NCBI RefSeq assembly: GCF_038095555.1
Contig: NZ_CP124591.1
Location: 930,001 to 994,000 of the forward strand
DNA length: 64,000 nucleotides
From: Macrococcoides psychrotolerans
GTDB lineage: Bacteria > Bacillota > Bacilli > Staphylococcales > Staphylococcaceae
Reading direction: 5' to 3'
Positions 1 through 9,768 of this stretch are shown piece by piece. Within the stretch, counting starts at the first letter, position 1. Each line of letters starts with the position of its first letter. A program made the position numbers and the translations under genes. Under the pieces are notes generated by a model. It worked only from the letters and a program-made list of their open reading frames with translations. It was not told where the DNA came from and searched no databases.

Positions 1-144
1 CGCTTAAGTAACTTTCTAATCTGGCAATGTTCATATAGTGAGTTTGTGTTTGTAGATGAATACTGGCCGGACTTCACAGAACAAAGTTTAGATAAATGTA
101 TTTCAATATACCAGAATCGACATAGACGATTTGGTGGATTATAA
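1..144 (+). CDS. uppS: Isoprenyl (undecaprenyl) diphosphate synthase, C-terminal end
   Basis: Partial gene entering from the left edge; 47 codons remain in frame 1, ending in TAA. The visible residues (RLSNFLIWQ, then a SEF...EYWPDF stretch and a terminal RHRRFGGL) match the conserved C-terminus of cis-prenyltransferases, where RLSNFLLWQ-type sequence and the RxRRFGG end lie near the dimer interface and the diphosphate site. The family makes C55 undecaprenyl diphosphate, the lipid carrier for wall synthesis, from FPP and IPP. cdsA begins 10 bases downstream, the usual uppS-cdsA order in Firmicutes, so the two are probably co-transcribed. Confidence 0.93.
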   Translation, partial: RLSNFLIWQCSYSEFVFVDEYWPDFTEQSLDKCISIYQNRHRRFGGL

Positions 145-154
145 GGAGTAAATC

Positions 155-940
155 ATGAAAACAAGAACGATTACTGCGATAATCGCAATGGCAATCTTTT
201 TGCCCGTGGTTGTATATGGTAAGCTGCCACTATTAATTATGGCATACTTACTTGCGATTGTAGCGCTAAAAGAAGTGTTGAATATGAAGAATATTAAGCT
301 TTATTCATTACCCGGTATTATTAGTGTAGTCGCAATATGTTTAATTATGTTACCAGAAAAAAGTAAGCTTGTTGCGCTCGATTATCAGGTTCCTTTTTTA
401 ATATTAATGAGTTTAATTATGCTGAGCTATACAGTGATGAGTAAGAATAGATTCAATTTCGTGGATGCTGCATTTTGTATGCTTGCAGTTGCATATATTG
501 GGATTGGGTTTATGTATTTCTATGAAACGCGTAACAACGGTCTGATTTATATTTTATTCGCTTTACTTATCGTATGGGTAACAGATACAGGTGCATACAT
601 ATTTGGACGTTTATTTGGCAAGAATAAGCTGTGGCCAGAAATCAGTCCCAATAAAACGATAGAAGGCTTTGTAGGAGGTATTCTAAGTTCTACTATAATA
701 GCAATTATATTCAGTATCAATTATGATATGCCGCTATCGATCCTGCCACTGATTCTTTTAACTTGGTTATTCAGTATGTTCGGGCAGCTCGGTGATTTAG
801 TGGAAAGTGCGCTAAAACGTCACTTTGATGTTAAAGATTCAGGTAATCTGTTGCCTGGACATGGCGGAATACTCGATCGCTTTGATTCTTTTATCTTTGT
901 ACTGCCTTTGATGAATATATTATTGATTAGTTTCAAATAA
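155..940 (+). CDS. cdsA: Phosphatidate cytidylyltransferase
   Basis: Integral membrane enzyme that makes CDP-diacylglycerol from phosphatidate and CTP, the branch point for phosphatidylglycerol and cardiolipin. The 261-residue protein is almost entirely hydrophobic segments (about eight likely). Near the C-terminus it carries the family signature: a G.LGDLVES..KR...KDSG stretch followed by LPGHGGILDRFDS, which includes the acidic residues that hold the catalytic metals. The start is an ATG with an AAGGAG ribosome site at 144-149, overlapping the end of uppS. A strong terminator follows at 966-1014. The product feeds PgsA, encoded at 36563. Confidence 0.95.
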   Translation: MKTRTITAIIAMAIFLPVVVYGKLPLLIMAYLLAIVALKEVLNMKNIKLYSLPGIISVVAICLIMLPEKSKLVALDYQVPFLILMSLIMLSYTVMSKNRFNFVDAAFCMLAVAYIGIGFMYFYETRNNGLIYILFALLIVWVTDTGAYIFGRLFGKNKLWPEISPNKTIEGFVGGILSSTIIAIIFSINYDMPLSILPLILLTWLFSMFGQLGDLVESALKRHFDVKDSGNLLPGHGGILDRFDSFIFVLPLMNILLISFK

Positions 941-965
941 ACAATCACAGCATTATTTTATACAT

Positions 966-1014
966 AATAACCCAGTTCATGTTTTGCTAAATCGTGAACA
1001 GGGTTATTTTTTCA
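966..1014 (+). terminator. Intrinsic terminator after cdsA
   Basis: Inverted repeat AATAACCC(A)GTTCA ... TGAAC(A)GGGTTATT followed by a run of T. It separates uppS-cdsA from dxr. Confidence 0.85.
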
Positions 1015-1057
1015 TGTGATAAATGTATTTGAATGCTTATTATGATTGCAAGATTTA

Positions 1058-1066
1058 TGATAGAAT
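1058..1066 (+). promoter_or_regulatory. Possible extended -10 promoter for dxr
   Basis: TGATAGAAT (TGn plus TAGAAT at 1061-1066) lies about 30 bases before dxr and after the cdsA terminator. No good -35 box sits at 17 bases, so this would be an extended -10 promoter. Confidence 0.35.
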
Positions 1067-1096
1067 AAAGCTATTAAACGTAAAAAAGGTGAAACA

Positions 1097-2227
1097 ATGA
1101 AAAACATAGGAATATTAGGTGCCAGCGGATCAGTTGGTACACAAGGATTAGATATAATTAGACAATATCCGCATGCTTACAAGCTTGTGAGTTTTTCGGT
1201 TGGTAAAAATATTGATCTGGCAAATGAAATTATTGAAGAATTTAGACCGGACATCTGCTGTGTACAAAATAAAGAAGATGTAGATAAGATTAGATCAACG
1301 GCTATTAAAGTCGTATATGGTAATGACGGATTGATGGAAATAGCTGCATATCACAAAAATGATATGCTCTTAAATTCAATTATGGGGAGTGTCGGATTAA
1401 AGCCTACTGTTCATGCGATTAAACACGGAATCGATATTGCGCTTGCCAATAAAGAGACGCTTGTTGTTGCAGGTGAAATTATTATGCAGCTCGCCCGTGA
1501 AAATAATGTGAATATAATACCTGTAGACTCAGAGCATTCTGCAATCTTTCAGTGTTTAAATGGTGAAGATCATAAACATATTGAGAAACTGATTATTACA
1601 GCGAGTGGAGGTTCATTTAGAGATTTATCTCGCGCGGCACTGAAAGATGTTACTGTACAGGATGCACTGAAACACCCGAACTGGTCGATGGGTCAGAAGA
1701 TTACAATTGATTCTGCGACAATGATGAATAAAGGACTTGAAGTCATTGAAGCAAGATGGCTGTTTGATATGCCAATCGATAAAATTGAAACTCTGTTACA
1801 TAAGCAAAGTATCATACATTCAATGGTAGAGTTCAATGATACAAGTGTGATTGCCCAGCTTGGGACACCGGATATGCGTATGCCGATTCTTTATGCATTT
1901 AGTTATCCGGATCGTCTCGCACGTAAAGCAGAACGACTAAATCTTGCTGAAGTTGGTCAGCTGGACTTTAAGGCGATGGATTTTGATAGATATCGATGTC
2001 TGAAACTTGCATATGATGCAATCAGGATTGGTGGCACGATGCCAGTCGTAATGAATGCAGTCAACGAAGTTGTCGTGCAGCAGTTTTTAGATGAAGAGAT
2101 TGACTTTTTAGATATTGAGACAATTATTGAACGTGAAATGAATGCACATGATGTGATACAAAGTCCAGATCTTGAAACCATTCTTGAAATTGATGCGCAG
2201 TATAAGTCAAGAAAGTATGAGGTGTAG
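1097..2227 (+). CDS. dxr: 1-deoxy-D-xylulose 5-phosphate reductoisomerase
   Basis: Second enzyme of the MEP isoprenoid pathway: NADPH-dependent conversion of DXP to 2-C-methylerythritol 4-phosphate. The N-terminal GASGSVG (residues 8-14) is the NADPH-binding loop. The metal site is visible as D144 and E146 (in PVDSEHSAIFQ) and E215 (in NKGLEVIEA). The ASGGSFR loop and the NWSMG segment that covers the substrate are present. At 376 residues it is of normal length. A MEP-pathway gene here is of taxonomic interest because Staphylococcus species use the mevalonate pathway and lack dxr. It sits where Bacillus has dxr, between cdsA and rseP. The next start is 2 bases after the stop. Confidence 0.96.
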   Translation: MKNIGILGASGSVGTQGLDIIRQYPHAYKLVSFSVGKNIDLANEIIEEFRPDICCVQNKEDVDKIRSTAIKVVYGNDGLMEIAAYHKNDMLLNSIMGSVGLKPTVHAIKHGIDIALANKETLVVAGEIIMQLARENNVNIIPVDSEHSAIFQCLNGEDHKHIEKLIITASGGSFRDLSRAALKDVTVQDALKHPNWSMGQKITIDSATMMNKGLEVIEARWLFDMPIDKIETLLHKQSIIHSMVEFNDTSVIAQLGTPDMRMPILYAFSYPDRLARKAERLNLAEVGQLDFKAMDFDRYRCLKLAYDAIRIGGTMPVVMNAVNEVVVQQFLDEEIDFLDIETIIEREMNAHDVIQSPDLETILEIDAQYKSRKYEV

Positions 2228-2229
2228 CG

Positions 2230-3510
2230 ATGTTAGGATTATTAGCCTTTATATTAGTCTTCGGATTAATCGTTACCGTGCATGAACTTGGACATTTAAT
2301 CTTCGCAAAACGTGCAGGTATTATGTGTCCGGAGTTTGCAATCGGTATGGGACCGAAGCTCTTCTCTTACAAGAAGAATGAAACGCTGTACACGATTCGT
2401 ATGCTGCCAGTTGGTGGGTATGTGATGATGGCTGGAAGCGGCATGGAAGAAAATCCGCTAAAAGCAGGGATGAATGTTAATATTAAGAGGAATCCTAATG
2501 GCGAAGTGACGCATATTCTGCTTGATGAACAGCATCAATTCCAGCAAATCGAACAAATTGAAGTCGTTGATAGTGATATGGATGATGCAATGTTTATTGA
2601 AGGTATCAATCAATATACGCAGCAGCAAGAGCATCTTCGTATTGCAGAACAGTCATATTTTGTCCGTGAAGGAGACTTGATTCAGATTGCTCCTCCTAGC
2701 AGACAGTTCAGAACGAAGAAACCATTGCCAAAGTTCTTAACATTATTTGCAGGACCATTCTTTAATTTTCTGTTGACACTTGTACTATGTATTATCATTG
2801 CATTTATGATAGGTTCTCCTACAAATGCTGTGAAAGAAGTAGCTGAAGATTCTCCTGCAATGAGTGCAGGACTGAAGGCTGGTGATAGAATAGTACAGCT
2901 CAATGATGAGAAGGTAAGTACATTTGGCGAAATAAAATCTTACCTTGCGAATAATGAGGGTAATCCGTTAAGCGTAACCGTTGAACGTGGAGACCGTGCT
3001 GAAAAGATAGAACTGAAACCTAAAAAGATTGTCACTCAGATTTCTAAAACAAAGAAAGAAACGACTTATCAGATCGGTTTCTTACCAGAAAGACAGTTTT
3101 CATTCACAGACCCATTTATAAATGGCTTTAATGAAACGATGCGCTATGCAACGCTGATTTTTACATTACTTATCGAACTGTTTACTTCTATATTTACAGG
3201 GAGTTTTTCATTTAATATGTTAAATGGACCTGTAGGTATCTATAAATTTACAGATACTGTTGCGCAGCAAGGACTTATCCCACTGCTTAATTTAGCAGCA
3301 ATGCTTTCTATAAACATCGGGATTATGAATTTGATACCTGTTCCTGCTTTAGACGGCGGACGTATATTGTTTGTTCTGTATGAGGCTATATTCAGACGTC
3401 CTGTGAATAAACGTGTAGAGATGATTATCGTCGGAGCAGGGGTAATATTTATGTTCTTTGTGATGATAATGGTGACGTGGAACGATATTTCAAGATATTT
3501 CTTAAAATAA
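2230..3510 (+). CDS. rseP: Site-2 zinc metalloprotease (RseP/RasP family)
   Basis: Membrane-embedded protease that cuts transmembrane segments of anti-sigma factors, signal-peptide remnants and similar substrates. The zinc motif HELGH lies at residues 18-22 in the first membrane segment, and the partner motif (PALDGGR, Asp at about 375) lies in the third. A PDZ domain occupies roughly 200-285. Four membrane segments are evident (about 1-20, 175-195, 345-370 and 395-415). At 426 residues it is full length. It starts 2 bases after dxr, so the two are translationally coupled, and a terminator follows at 3504-3534. Confidence 0.95.
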   Translation: MLGLLAFILVFGLIVTVHELGHLIFAKRAGIMCPEFAIGMGPKLFSYKKNETLYTIRMLPVGGYVMMAGSGMEENPLKAGMNVNIKRNPNGEVTHILLDEQHQFQQIEQIEVVDSDMDDAMFIEGINQYTQQQEHLRIAEQSYFVREGDLIQIAPPSRQFRTKKPLPKFLTLFAGPFFNFLLTLVLCIIIAFMIGSPTNAVKEVAEDSPAMSAGLKAGDRIVQLNDEKVSTFGEIKSYLANNEGNPLSVTVERGDRAEKIELKPKKIVTQISKTKKETTYQIGFLPERQFSFTDPFINGFNETMRYATLIFTLLIELFTSIFTGSFSFNMLNGPVGIYKFTDTVAQQGLIPLLNLAAMLSINIGIMNLIPVPALDGGRILFVLYEAIFRRPVNKRVEMIIVGAGVIFMFFVMIMVTWNDISRYFLK

Positions 3511-3534
3511 ACAGCACTGTGCTGTTTATTTTTT
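3504..3534 (+). terminator. Intrinsic terminator after rseP
   Basis: Stem AAATAAACAGCA / TGCTGTTTATTT with a three-base loop and a T run; it overlaps the rseP stop codon. Confidence 0.85.
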
Positions 3535-3536
3535 GT

Positions 3537-3564
3537 TTGATTAATGATTATTTTATTATATGAT
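3537..3564 (+). promoter_or_regulatory. Probable proS promoter
   Basis: TTGATT (3537-3542), a 16-base spacer and TATGAT (3559-3564), just downstream of the rseP terminator and 30 bases before the proS start. Confidence 0.6.
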
Positions 3565-3593
3565 ATATGTATTATAGATTTTAGGAGGCAGCT

Positions 3594-5300
3594 ATGAAAC
3601 AGAGTAAGATGTTTATTCCAACATTAAGAGAAGTTCCAAGCGATGCAGATAGCAAAAGTCACCAGCTACTGCTTAAAGCAGGGATGATCAAACAAGTCGC
3701 AAGTGGTGTATACAGCTACTTACCGATTGCGAAACGTGTATTGAACAAGATTGAGGCTATCGTACGTGAAGAGATGGAAGCGATTGATGGTGTCGAAATA
3801 CTAATGCCTGCCTTACAGCCTTCAGAGCTTTGGAGCGAATCTGGTCGCTGGCAAAGTTACGGCGCAGAGCTTATGCGTATGACAGACCGTCATGGTCGTG
3901 AATTTGCGCTTGGACCGACGCATGAAGAAATTATTACATCACTAGTGCGTGATGAATTAAAGTCTTATAAGAAGTTACCGGTAACGTTATTCCAGATTCA
4001 AAACAAGTTCCGTGATGAAAAGCGTCCTAGATTCGGATTGTTACGTGGCCGTGAATTTATTATGAAGGATGCATATAGCTTCCATGCGACAGAAGCATCA
4101 CTTGATGAGACATATCAAGACATGTATGATGCATATTCCAAGATCTTTACACGACTTAATCTGCAGTTCCGTCCAGTTATCGCAGATAGTGGTGCAATTG
4201 GTGGCAGCCACACGCATGAATTTATGGCGTTAGCGGAAATTGGTGAAGATACGATTTGTTATACAGATGGCAGTGATTATGCAGCAAATATCGAAAAAGC
4301 AGAAGTCGTATACCATCCAAATAAGAAACATACAGAAGAGAAAGCATTAGAAAAAGTACATACGCCTGGTGTAAAAACAGCGCAGCAGTTAGCAGATTTC
4401 TTAAAGCGTGACTTAGATGAAATTGTGAAATCAATGATTGTTAAAGTCGATGACCAGTTTGTAATGTTCTTAATTCGTGGACATCATGAATTAAATGATA
4501 TTAAGGTAAAATCATTCTTTGGAACTGAACATGTAGAGATGGCAACAGATGATGATATTCGTTCAATCTTAAATGCGAGTCCAGGTTCATTAGGCCCAGT
4601 AGGAGTTAATAAGATTGATATCTATGCAGATAACAGTGTACAGGATCTAAATAATTTAGCAGTCGGTGCAAATGAAGATGACTATCATTATGTGAATGCG
4701 AATGCCGATCGTGACTTTAACGTGAAAGCATATGGTGATTTCCGATTTATTTTAGAAGGTGAACCAGCTGCAGATGGTAGTGGTCCAGTTAAATTTGCTG
4801 AAGGTATTGAAATCGGACAAGTATTTAAACTCGGTACAAAATATAGTGAGAGCATGAATGCGACTTTCTTAAACGATCAAGGCCGAGCAGAGCCTATGAT
4901 AATGGGATGTTACGGAATAGGCGTTTCACGTACATTATCAGCAGTAATCGAGCAGCATAATGATGACAAAGGTATTATATGGCCAACTGCTATTACCCCA
5001 TATGAAGTGCATATCATCAGTGTGAATCCTAAGCAGGAAGCCCAAAAAAACCTTGCAGACCAGCTCTATGCTGCATATCGCACGCAGTATGAAGTACTGT
5101 ATGATGACCGAGCAGAACGTGCGGGTGTGAAATTTAATGATGCAGATTTAATCGGAATACCGGTTCGTGTGGTGGTTGGGAAACAAGCAGCCGACGGTAT
5201 TGTCGAGGTTAAGAACCGTCGTACTGGGGACGCTGTTGAAGTCCATATAGATGACTTACAAGAAACGATTCAATCAATTTATGCATCTTTTGAATCATAA
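3594..5300 (+). CDS. proS: Prolyl-tRNA synthetase, bacterial type
   Basis: Charges tRNA-Pro. This is a class II synthetase of the bacterial form with an editing (INS) domain between catalytic motifs 2 and 3. Motif 1 region (MPALQPSELWSESGRW), motif 2 (FRDEKRPRFGLLRGREF) and motif 3 (GCYGIGVSRT) are all present. The inserted domain spans about residues 225-405 and should hydrolyse Ala-tRNA-Pro. The C-terminal anticodon-binding domain ends near ASFES. At 568 residues it is the usual length. AGGAGG at 3583-3588 supports the ATG start. It has its own promoter and terminator, so it appears to be monocistronic. Confidence 0.96.
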   Translation: MKQSKMFIPTLREVPSDADSKSHQLLLKAGMIKQVASGVYSYLPIAKRVLNKIEAIVREEMEAIDGVEILMPALQPSELWSESGRWQSYGAELMRMTDRHGREFALGPTHEEIITSLVRDELKSYKKLPVTLFQIQNKFRDEKRPRFGLLRGREFIMKDAYSFHATEASLDETYQDMYDAYSKIFTRLNLQFRPVIADSGAIGGSHTHEFMALAEIGEDTICYTDGSDYAANIEKAEVVYHPNKKHTEEKALEKVHTPGVKTAQQLADFLKRDLDEIVKSMIVKVDDQFVMFLIRGHHELNDIKVKSFFGTEHVEMATDDDIRSILNASPGSLGPVGVNKIDIYADNSVQDLNNLAVGANEDDYHYVNANADRDFNVKAYGDFRFILEGEPAADGSGPVKFAEGIEIGQVFKLGTKYSESMNATFLNDQGRAEPMIMGCYGIGVSRTLSAVIEQHNDDKGIIWPTAITPYEVHIISVNPKQEAQKNLADQLYAAYRTQYEVLYDDRAERAGVKFNDADLIGIPVRVVVGKQAADGIVEVKNRRTGDAVEVHIDDLQETIQSIYASFES

Positions 5301-5318
5301 TTTGATATAATGAATAAT

Positions 5319-5349
5319 AAAAGTAATACGCACCTGCGTGTTACTTTTT
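5319..5349 (+). terminator. Intrinsic terminator after proS
   Basis: Near-perfect stem AAAAGTAATACGCA / TGCGTGTTACTTTT with a two-base loop and five following T. It ends only about 20 bases before the polC start. Confidence 0.85.
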
Positions 5350-5371
5350 CATTTTGAAGGTGGTAAAAAAC

Positions 5372-8300
5372 GTGACAATAAATAATAACGAAAAATTTAA
5401 AGTATTGTTAAAGCAGCTGCAGATTGAAGATTTATTTACAATACCTGATCTCGATGAAGCAGAACTCACTAAGATTGATGTTTATAAGAATGACCTTAGA
5501 TGGCATATGTACTTTAAATTTCAAACGCACCTGCCATATGAATTATTTGCTCTGCTTAAATCTAAGATTAAAGAACATTTTGAACATATTGCAACAGTGA
5601 CATTTGAAATAGCAGTATTGGATGCTCTTGATACAGAGAAACTCTGCGCATATATTCCTTATGCGATTAGCCAGACGAATATGAGTCCAAGTTTAAAGCA
5701 TCAGTTAAATAGTAAAGCGTTTACATTCAGCGGTGATATATTAAAATTCAATGTGACGAATGATATCGAGAAAGTTCACTTTGAAAAGAACTGTAATGGC
5801 GCGCTTCTTAAAGCCTTTAAAGACGTAGGTTTTAATGTCTCACGTTGTGTATTTGAAGTGTCAGACAATGCTGAACAAGAAGAGCTGGCATCTTTAGAAG
5901 CGTATATACAGGAAGAAGAAGAAAATCATAGTAAAATATTAAGAGAAAAGATGATCGAACGAGAAAAACAGCGTAAAGAAGATGATGGCCCTGAAGTGAC
6001 ACGTTGTCAGATTGGGAAGCCGATACAAATTGAAAATGTTAAACGTATCGAATCCATTATCGAAGAAGAATATAAAGTTGCACTTGAAGGTGTAGTCTTC
6101 GATATCGATATTAAAGCACTAAAAAGCGGACGACATATCGTGCAGCTTAAAATAACAGATTACACAGATTCTTTAATCGTTAAGATGTTCACACGCAAAG
6201 GTAAAAACGACTTAGAGCATTTTGAGTCATTGAAAATTGGTGACTGGGTGCGTGTACAAGGTCGTATTGAAATGGACACCTTTGTACGAGATTTGGTCAT
6301 GATGATGGATGATATCGAGGCCATCAAAAAACCTGAAAAGCAAGATAAAGCACAGGACAAACGTGTTGAATTCCATCTGCATAGTGCGATGAGCCAGATG
6401 GATGGTATTACGCATATCGGAAAATATGTTGCTCAAGCTGCAAAATGGGGCCACAAAGCAATCGCGGTAACTGATCATAACGGCTGTCAGGCATTTCCGG
6501 ATGCACATGCTGCAGCAAGTGCAGCGGGCATTAAGATGATCTATGGTATAGAAGGGATGCTTGTCGATGAGGGTGTGAACATCAGTTACAAACCACAAGA
6601 TATACCACTGAAAGATGCGACCTACGTTGTCTTTGACGTAGAGACAACAGGTTTAAGCTCACAATATGATAAAATTATTGAACTTGCGGCAGTTAAAGTG
6701 AAAGACGGAGAAATCATCGATAAGTTTGAGCGCTTTAGCAATCCCGGAGAACGTCTGAATGAAACGATTAAGAACTTGACTGGAATTACTGATGATATGC
6801 TTATAGATGCACCGCCAATCGAATCTGTATTGAAGGATTTTAAAGATTTTGTAGGGGATGCAATCTACGTGGCGCATAATGCAAGCTTTGATATGGGATT
6901 TATCGATACTGGTTTCGACCGTCTAGGATATGGAACAACGGAAAATGGTGTCATCGATACGTTAGAACTTTCAAGAACGATCAATACTGAAATGGGCAAA
7001 CATGGCCTTAACTTTCTTGCCAAGAAGTATGGTGTAGAATTAACACAGCACCATAGAGCCATCTATGATGCTGAAACGACTGCGCATATCTTTGTGAAGA
7101 TGTTAAAACAGATGGAAGCGCTCGGTGTTACGAATCACAAGGAGATTGACCTGAAGCTCTCAAATAAGGATGCTTATAAACGTGCGCGACCGATGCACGT
7201 AACATTAATCGTCCAGAATCAAAAAGGATTAAAGAATCTTTTCAAAATCGTAAGTGATTCTATGGTGGAATACTTCTATAGAACACCAAGAATCCCGCGC
7301 TCACTTTTAAATAAATATCGTGAAGGTATACTGGTCGGAAGTGCGTGTGATAACGGTGAAGTGTTTACGGCGGTGATGCAGAAGGATCAAGAAGAAGTTG
7401 AGAAAATTGCGCGCTACTATGATTATCTTGAAGTACAGCCAAAAGCACTATATCAGCATCTTTTAGATAAAGACTTAATCCGTGATAATGAAACGATGGA
7501 AGAAATCTATAAGCGTATCCTCGATGTTGGTGAAAAACTAGATATTCCAGTTCTAGCCACAGGTAATGTCCACTACTTAAATGAACACGATAAGATTGCA
7601 CGTGAAATCTTGATTGCATCAAATCCGGGTAATCCGTTGAATAGGCAGACATTACCAGATGCACATTTTAGAACGACCGATGAAATGTTAGATGCCTTCC
7701 ATTTCCTAGGAGAAGAGAAAGCTTATGAAATCGTCATTAAAAACACAAATGAACTTGCTGATCGTATAGAGACGGTTATTCCTATTCAGGATAAACTGTT
7801 TACACCGAATATCGACGGTGCAAATGAAGAAATTCGAGAGATGAGCTATGCACGTGCACGTAGTATATACGGGGAAGAACTTCCTGAAATTGTTGTTGCC
7901 AGATTAGAGAAGGAACTGGATAGTATAATAGGTAATGGATTTGCCGTTATATATTTAATTTCTCAGAAGCTCGTGAAGAAAAGTCTGGACGATGGCTACC
8001 TGGTAGGGAGTCGTGGTTCGGTTGGATCAAGTTTTGTAGCGACAATGACTGAAATCACTGAAGTCAATCCATTACCTCCGCATTATATTTGTCCGAAATG
8101 TAAATCAAGTCACTTCTTTGAAGATGGAAGCGTTGCGAGTGGTTTTGACTTACCCGATAAATCATGTCCATCATGTAATGTGCCATACATTAAAGAAGGG
8201 CAGGATATTCCATTTGAAACGTTCTTAGGATTTAAAGGCGATAAAGTTCCAGATATTGACTTAAACTTTAGCGGAGAATATCAGCCAATTGCGCATAACT

Positions 8301-9676
8301 ATACAAAAGTACTATTTGGAGAAGATAAAGTGTTCCGGGCAGGTACGATTGGTACGGTTGCAGAGAAGACGGCATTTGGTTATGTGAAAGGCTATATGAA
8401 TGATTCAGGTGCGCATAAACGTGGTGCTGAAATTGATAGGCTTGTAAAGTCATGTACGGGTGTCAAACGTACGACAGGACAGCATCCTGGCGGTATTATC
8501 GTTGTGCCAGACTATATGGACATCTATGATTTTACACCGATTCAATATCCTGCAGATGATCAGTCCAGTGCATGGAAAACGACTCATTTTGATTTCCATT
8601 CTATACATGATAATTTATTGAAGTTAGATATACTCGGACACGATGATCCTACGATGATTCGTATGCTACAGGATTTATCAGGTATGGATCCTAAGACAAT
8701 TCCTGTCGATGATAAAGAAACGATGAAAATATTCTCGAGCCCTGAATCCTTAGGTGTCACTGAAGAGGATATATTATGTAAGACTGGAACCCTAGGTGTG
8801 CCAGAGTTTGGTACTGGCTTCGTGCGTCAAATGCTTGAAGATACAAAGCCTTCATCATTCAGTGAGCTCGTGCAGATTTCTGGATTATCTCATGGGACAG
8901 ATGTATGGCTTGGCAATGCTCAAGAACTTATAAAGAGCGGGACATGTGATTTAAGTTCTGTTATCGGATGTCGTGATGATATTATGGTGTATTTAATGTA
9001 TGCCGACTTAGAACCATCACTTGCATTTAAGATTATGGAATCTGTGCGTAAGGGTAAGGGACTATCTGAAGAATTTGAAGCTGCAATGCGCGAGAATAAG
9101 GTGCCTGAATGGTATTTAGATTCATGCAAAAAGATTAAATATATGTTCCCGAAAGCCCATGCAGCGGCATATGTACTCATGGCAGTACGTATCGCATACT
9201 TTAAAGTGCATCATCCGTTATATTATTATGCAAGTTACTTTACTGTTCGTGCGAGTGACTTTGATTTATTGACGATGACGAAAGACAAGCATACGATTAA
9301 AGCAACAGTGAAAGATTACTATAGTCGTTTTCATGACCTCGGTAAGAAAGAGAAAGATGTACTCACAGTGCTTGAAATTACTAATGAAATGGCGCAGCGT
9401 GGCTTTAAGGTTCAGCCGATTTCACTGGAAAAAAGTACAGCCTTTGAATTCATCATTGAAGATGACACATTAATTCCGCCCTTTATCTCTGTTCCGGGTC
9501 TAGGTGAGAACGTTGCGAAACGCATTGTAGCAGCGAGAGACGAAGGACCATTCTTGTCAAAAGAAGAGCTGAATAAAAAAGCAGGCGTTTCTCAAAAGAT
9601 CATTGATTATCTAGATGAACTCGGAAGTCTTTCTGGTATGCCTGATAAGGCACAGCTCTCAATTTTTGACTTGTAA
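5372..9676 (+). CDS. polC: DNA polymerase III PolC-type, replicative alpha subunit with proofreading
   Basis: Essential leading-strand replicase of low-GC Gram-positives. In order: an OB-fold domain (about 225-325), the first half of the PHP domain (RVEFHLHSAMSQMDG, about 330), an inserted DEDDh exonuclease (FDVETTGL near 420, ending at the HRAIYDAE motif), the rest of PHP, a zinc module (CPKCK and CPSC, about 907-945), the catalytic palm with PDIDLNFSG near 960, and the C-terminal fingers and helix-hairpin-helix region. I chose the GTG at 5372 because AAGGTGG lies 9 bases upstream; the longer TTG at 5354 would place that ribosome site inside the gene. The resulting 1434 residues fit the family. 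Confidence 0.95.
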   Translation: MTINNNEKFKVLLKQLQIEDLFTIPDLDEAELTKIDVYKNDLRWHMYFKFQTHLPYELFALLKSKIKEHFEHIATVTFEIAVLDALDTEKLCAYIPYAISQTNMSPSLKHQLNSKAFTFSGDILKFNVTNDIEKVHFEKNCNGALLKAFKDVGFNVSRCVFEVSDNAEQEELASLEAYIQEEEENHSKILREKMIEREKQRKEDDGPEVTRCQIGKPIQIENVKRIESIIEEEYKVALEGVVFDIDIKALKSGRHIVQLKITDYTDSLIVKMFTRKGKNDLEHFESLKIGDWVRVQGRIEMDTFVRDLVMMMDDIEAIKKPEKQDKAQDKRVEFHLHSAMSQMDGITHIGKYVAQAAKWGHKAIAVTDHNGCQAFPDAHAAASAAGIKMIYGIEGMLVDEGVNISYKPQDIPLKDATYVVFDVETTGLSSQYDKIIELAAVKVKDGEIIDKFERFSNPGERLNETIKNLTGITDDMLIDAPPIESVLKDFKDFVGDAIYVAHNASFDMGFIDTGFDRLGYGTTENGVIDTLELSRTINTEMGKHGLNFLAKKYGVELTQHHRAIYDAETTAHIFVKMLKQMEALGVTNHKEIDLKLSNKDAYKRARPMHVTLIVQNQKGLKNLFKIVSDSMVEYFYRTPRIPRSLLNKYREGILVGSACDNGEVFTAVMQKDQEEVEKIARYYDYLEVQPKALYQHLLDKDLIRDNETMEEIYKRILDVGEKLDIPVLATGNVHYLNEHDKIAREILIASNPGNPLNRQTLPDAHFRTTDEMLDAFHFLGEEKAYEIVIKNTNELADRIETVIPIQDKLFTPNIDGANEEIREMSYARARSIYGEELPEIVVARLEKELDSIIGNGFAVIYLISQKLVKKSLDDGYLVGSRGSVGSSFVATMTEITEVNPLPPHYICPKCKSSHFFEDGSVASGFDLPDKSCPSCNVPYIKEGQDIPFETFLGFKGDKVPDIDLNFSGEYQPIAHNYTKVLFGEDKVFRAGTIGTVAEKTAFGYVKGYMNDSGAHKRGAEIDRLVKSCTGVKRTTGQHPGGIIVVPDYMDIYDFTPIQYPADDQSSAWKTTHFDFHSIHDNLLKLDILGHDDPTMIRMLQDLSGMDPKTIPVDDKETMKIFSSPESLGVTEEDILCKTGTLGVPEFGTGFVRQMLEDTKPSSFSELVQISGLSHGTDVWLGNAQELIKSGTCDLSSVIGCRDDIMVYLMYADLEPSLAFKIMESVRKGKGLSEEFEAAMRENKVPEWYLDSCKKIKYMFPKAHAAAYVLMAVRIAYFKVHHPLYYYASYFTVRASDFDLLTMTKDKHTIKATVKDYYSRFHDLGKKEKDVLTVLEITNEMAQRGFKVQPISLEKSTAFEFIIEDDTLIPPFISVPGLGENVAKRIVAARDEGPFLSKEELNKKAGVSQKIIDYLDELGSLSGMPDKAQLSIFDL

Positions 9677-9680
9677 TTGT

Positions 9681-9709
9681 TTGATGAATGCACAACTTTA
9701 TGTTATGAT
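9681..9709 (+). promoter_or_regulatory. Promoter for the rimP-nusA-infB operon
   Basis: TTGATG (9681-9686), a 17-base spacer and TATGAT (9704-9709), right after the polC stop. The untranslated leader that follows contains a hairpin (9739-9766) before rimP. Confidence 0.65.
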
Positions 9710-9738
9710 TTAATTGTTAAAGAAAATACTCTACTAGC

Positions 9739-9768
9739 GAAAAGAGTGGGAATCCCCGCTCTTTTCTT
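9739..9768 (+). terminator. GC-rich hairpin between the rimP promoter and rimP
   Basis: Stem GAAAAGAGTGGG pairs with CCCGCTCTTTTC (one G-T pair, four-base loop) and is followed by TTACGTTTAT, a weak T tract. It probably terminates polC transcripts. Because it lies downstream of the rimP promoter, it could also attenuate the operon. ACTCT at 9729-9733 is complementary to AGAGT in the 5' arm and could form a competing pairing. Confidence 0.55.
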
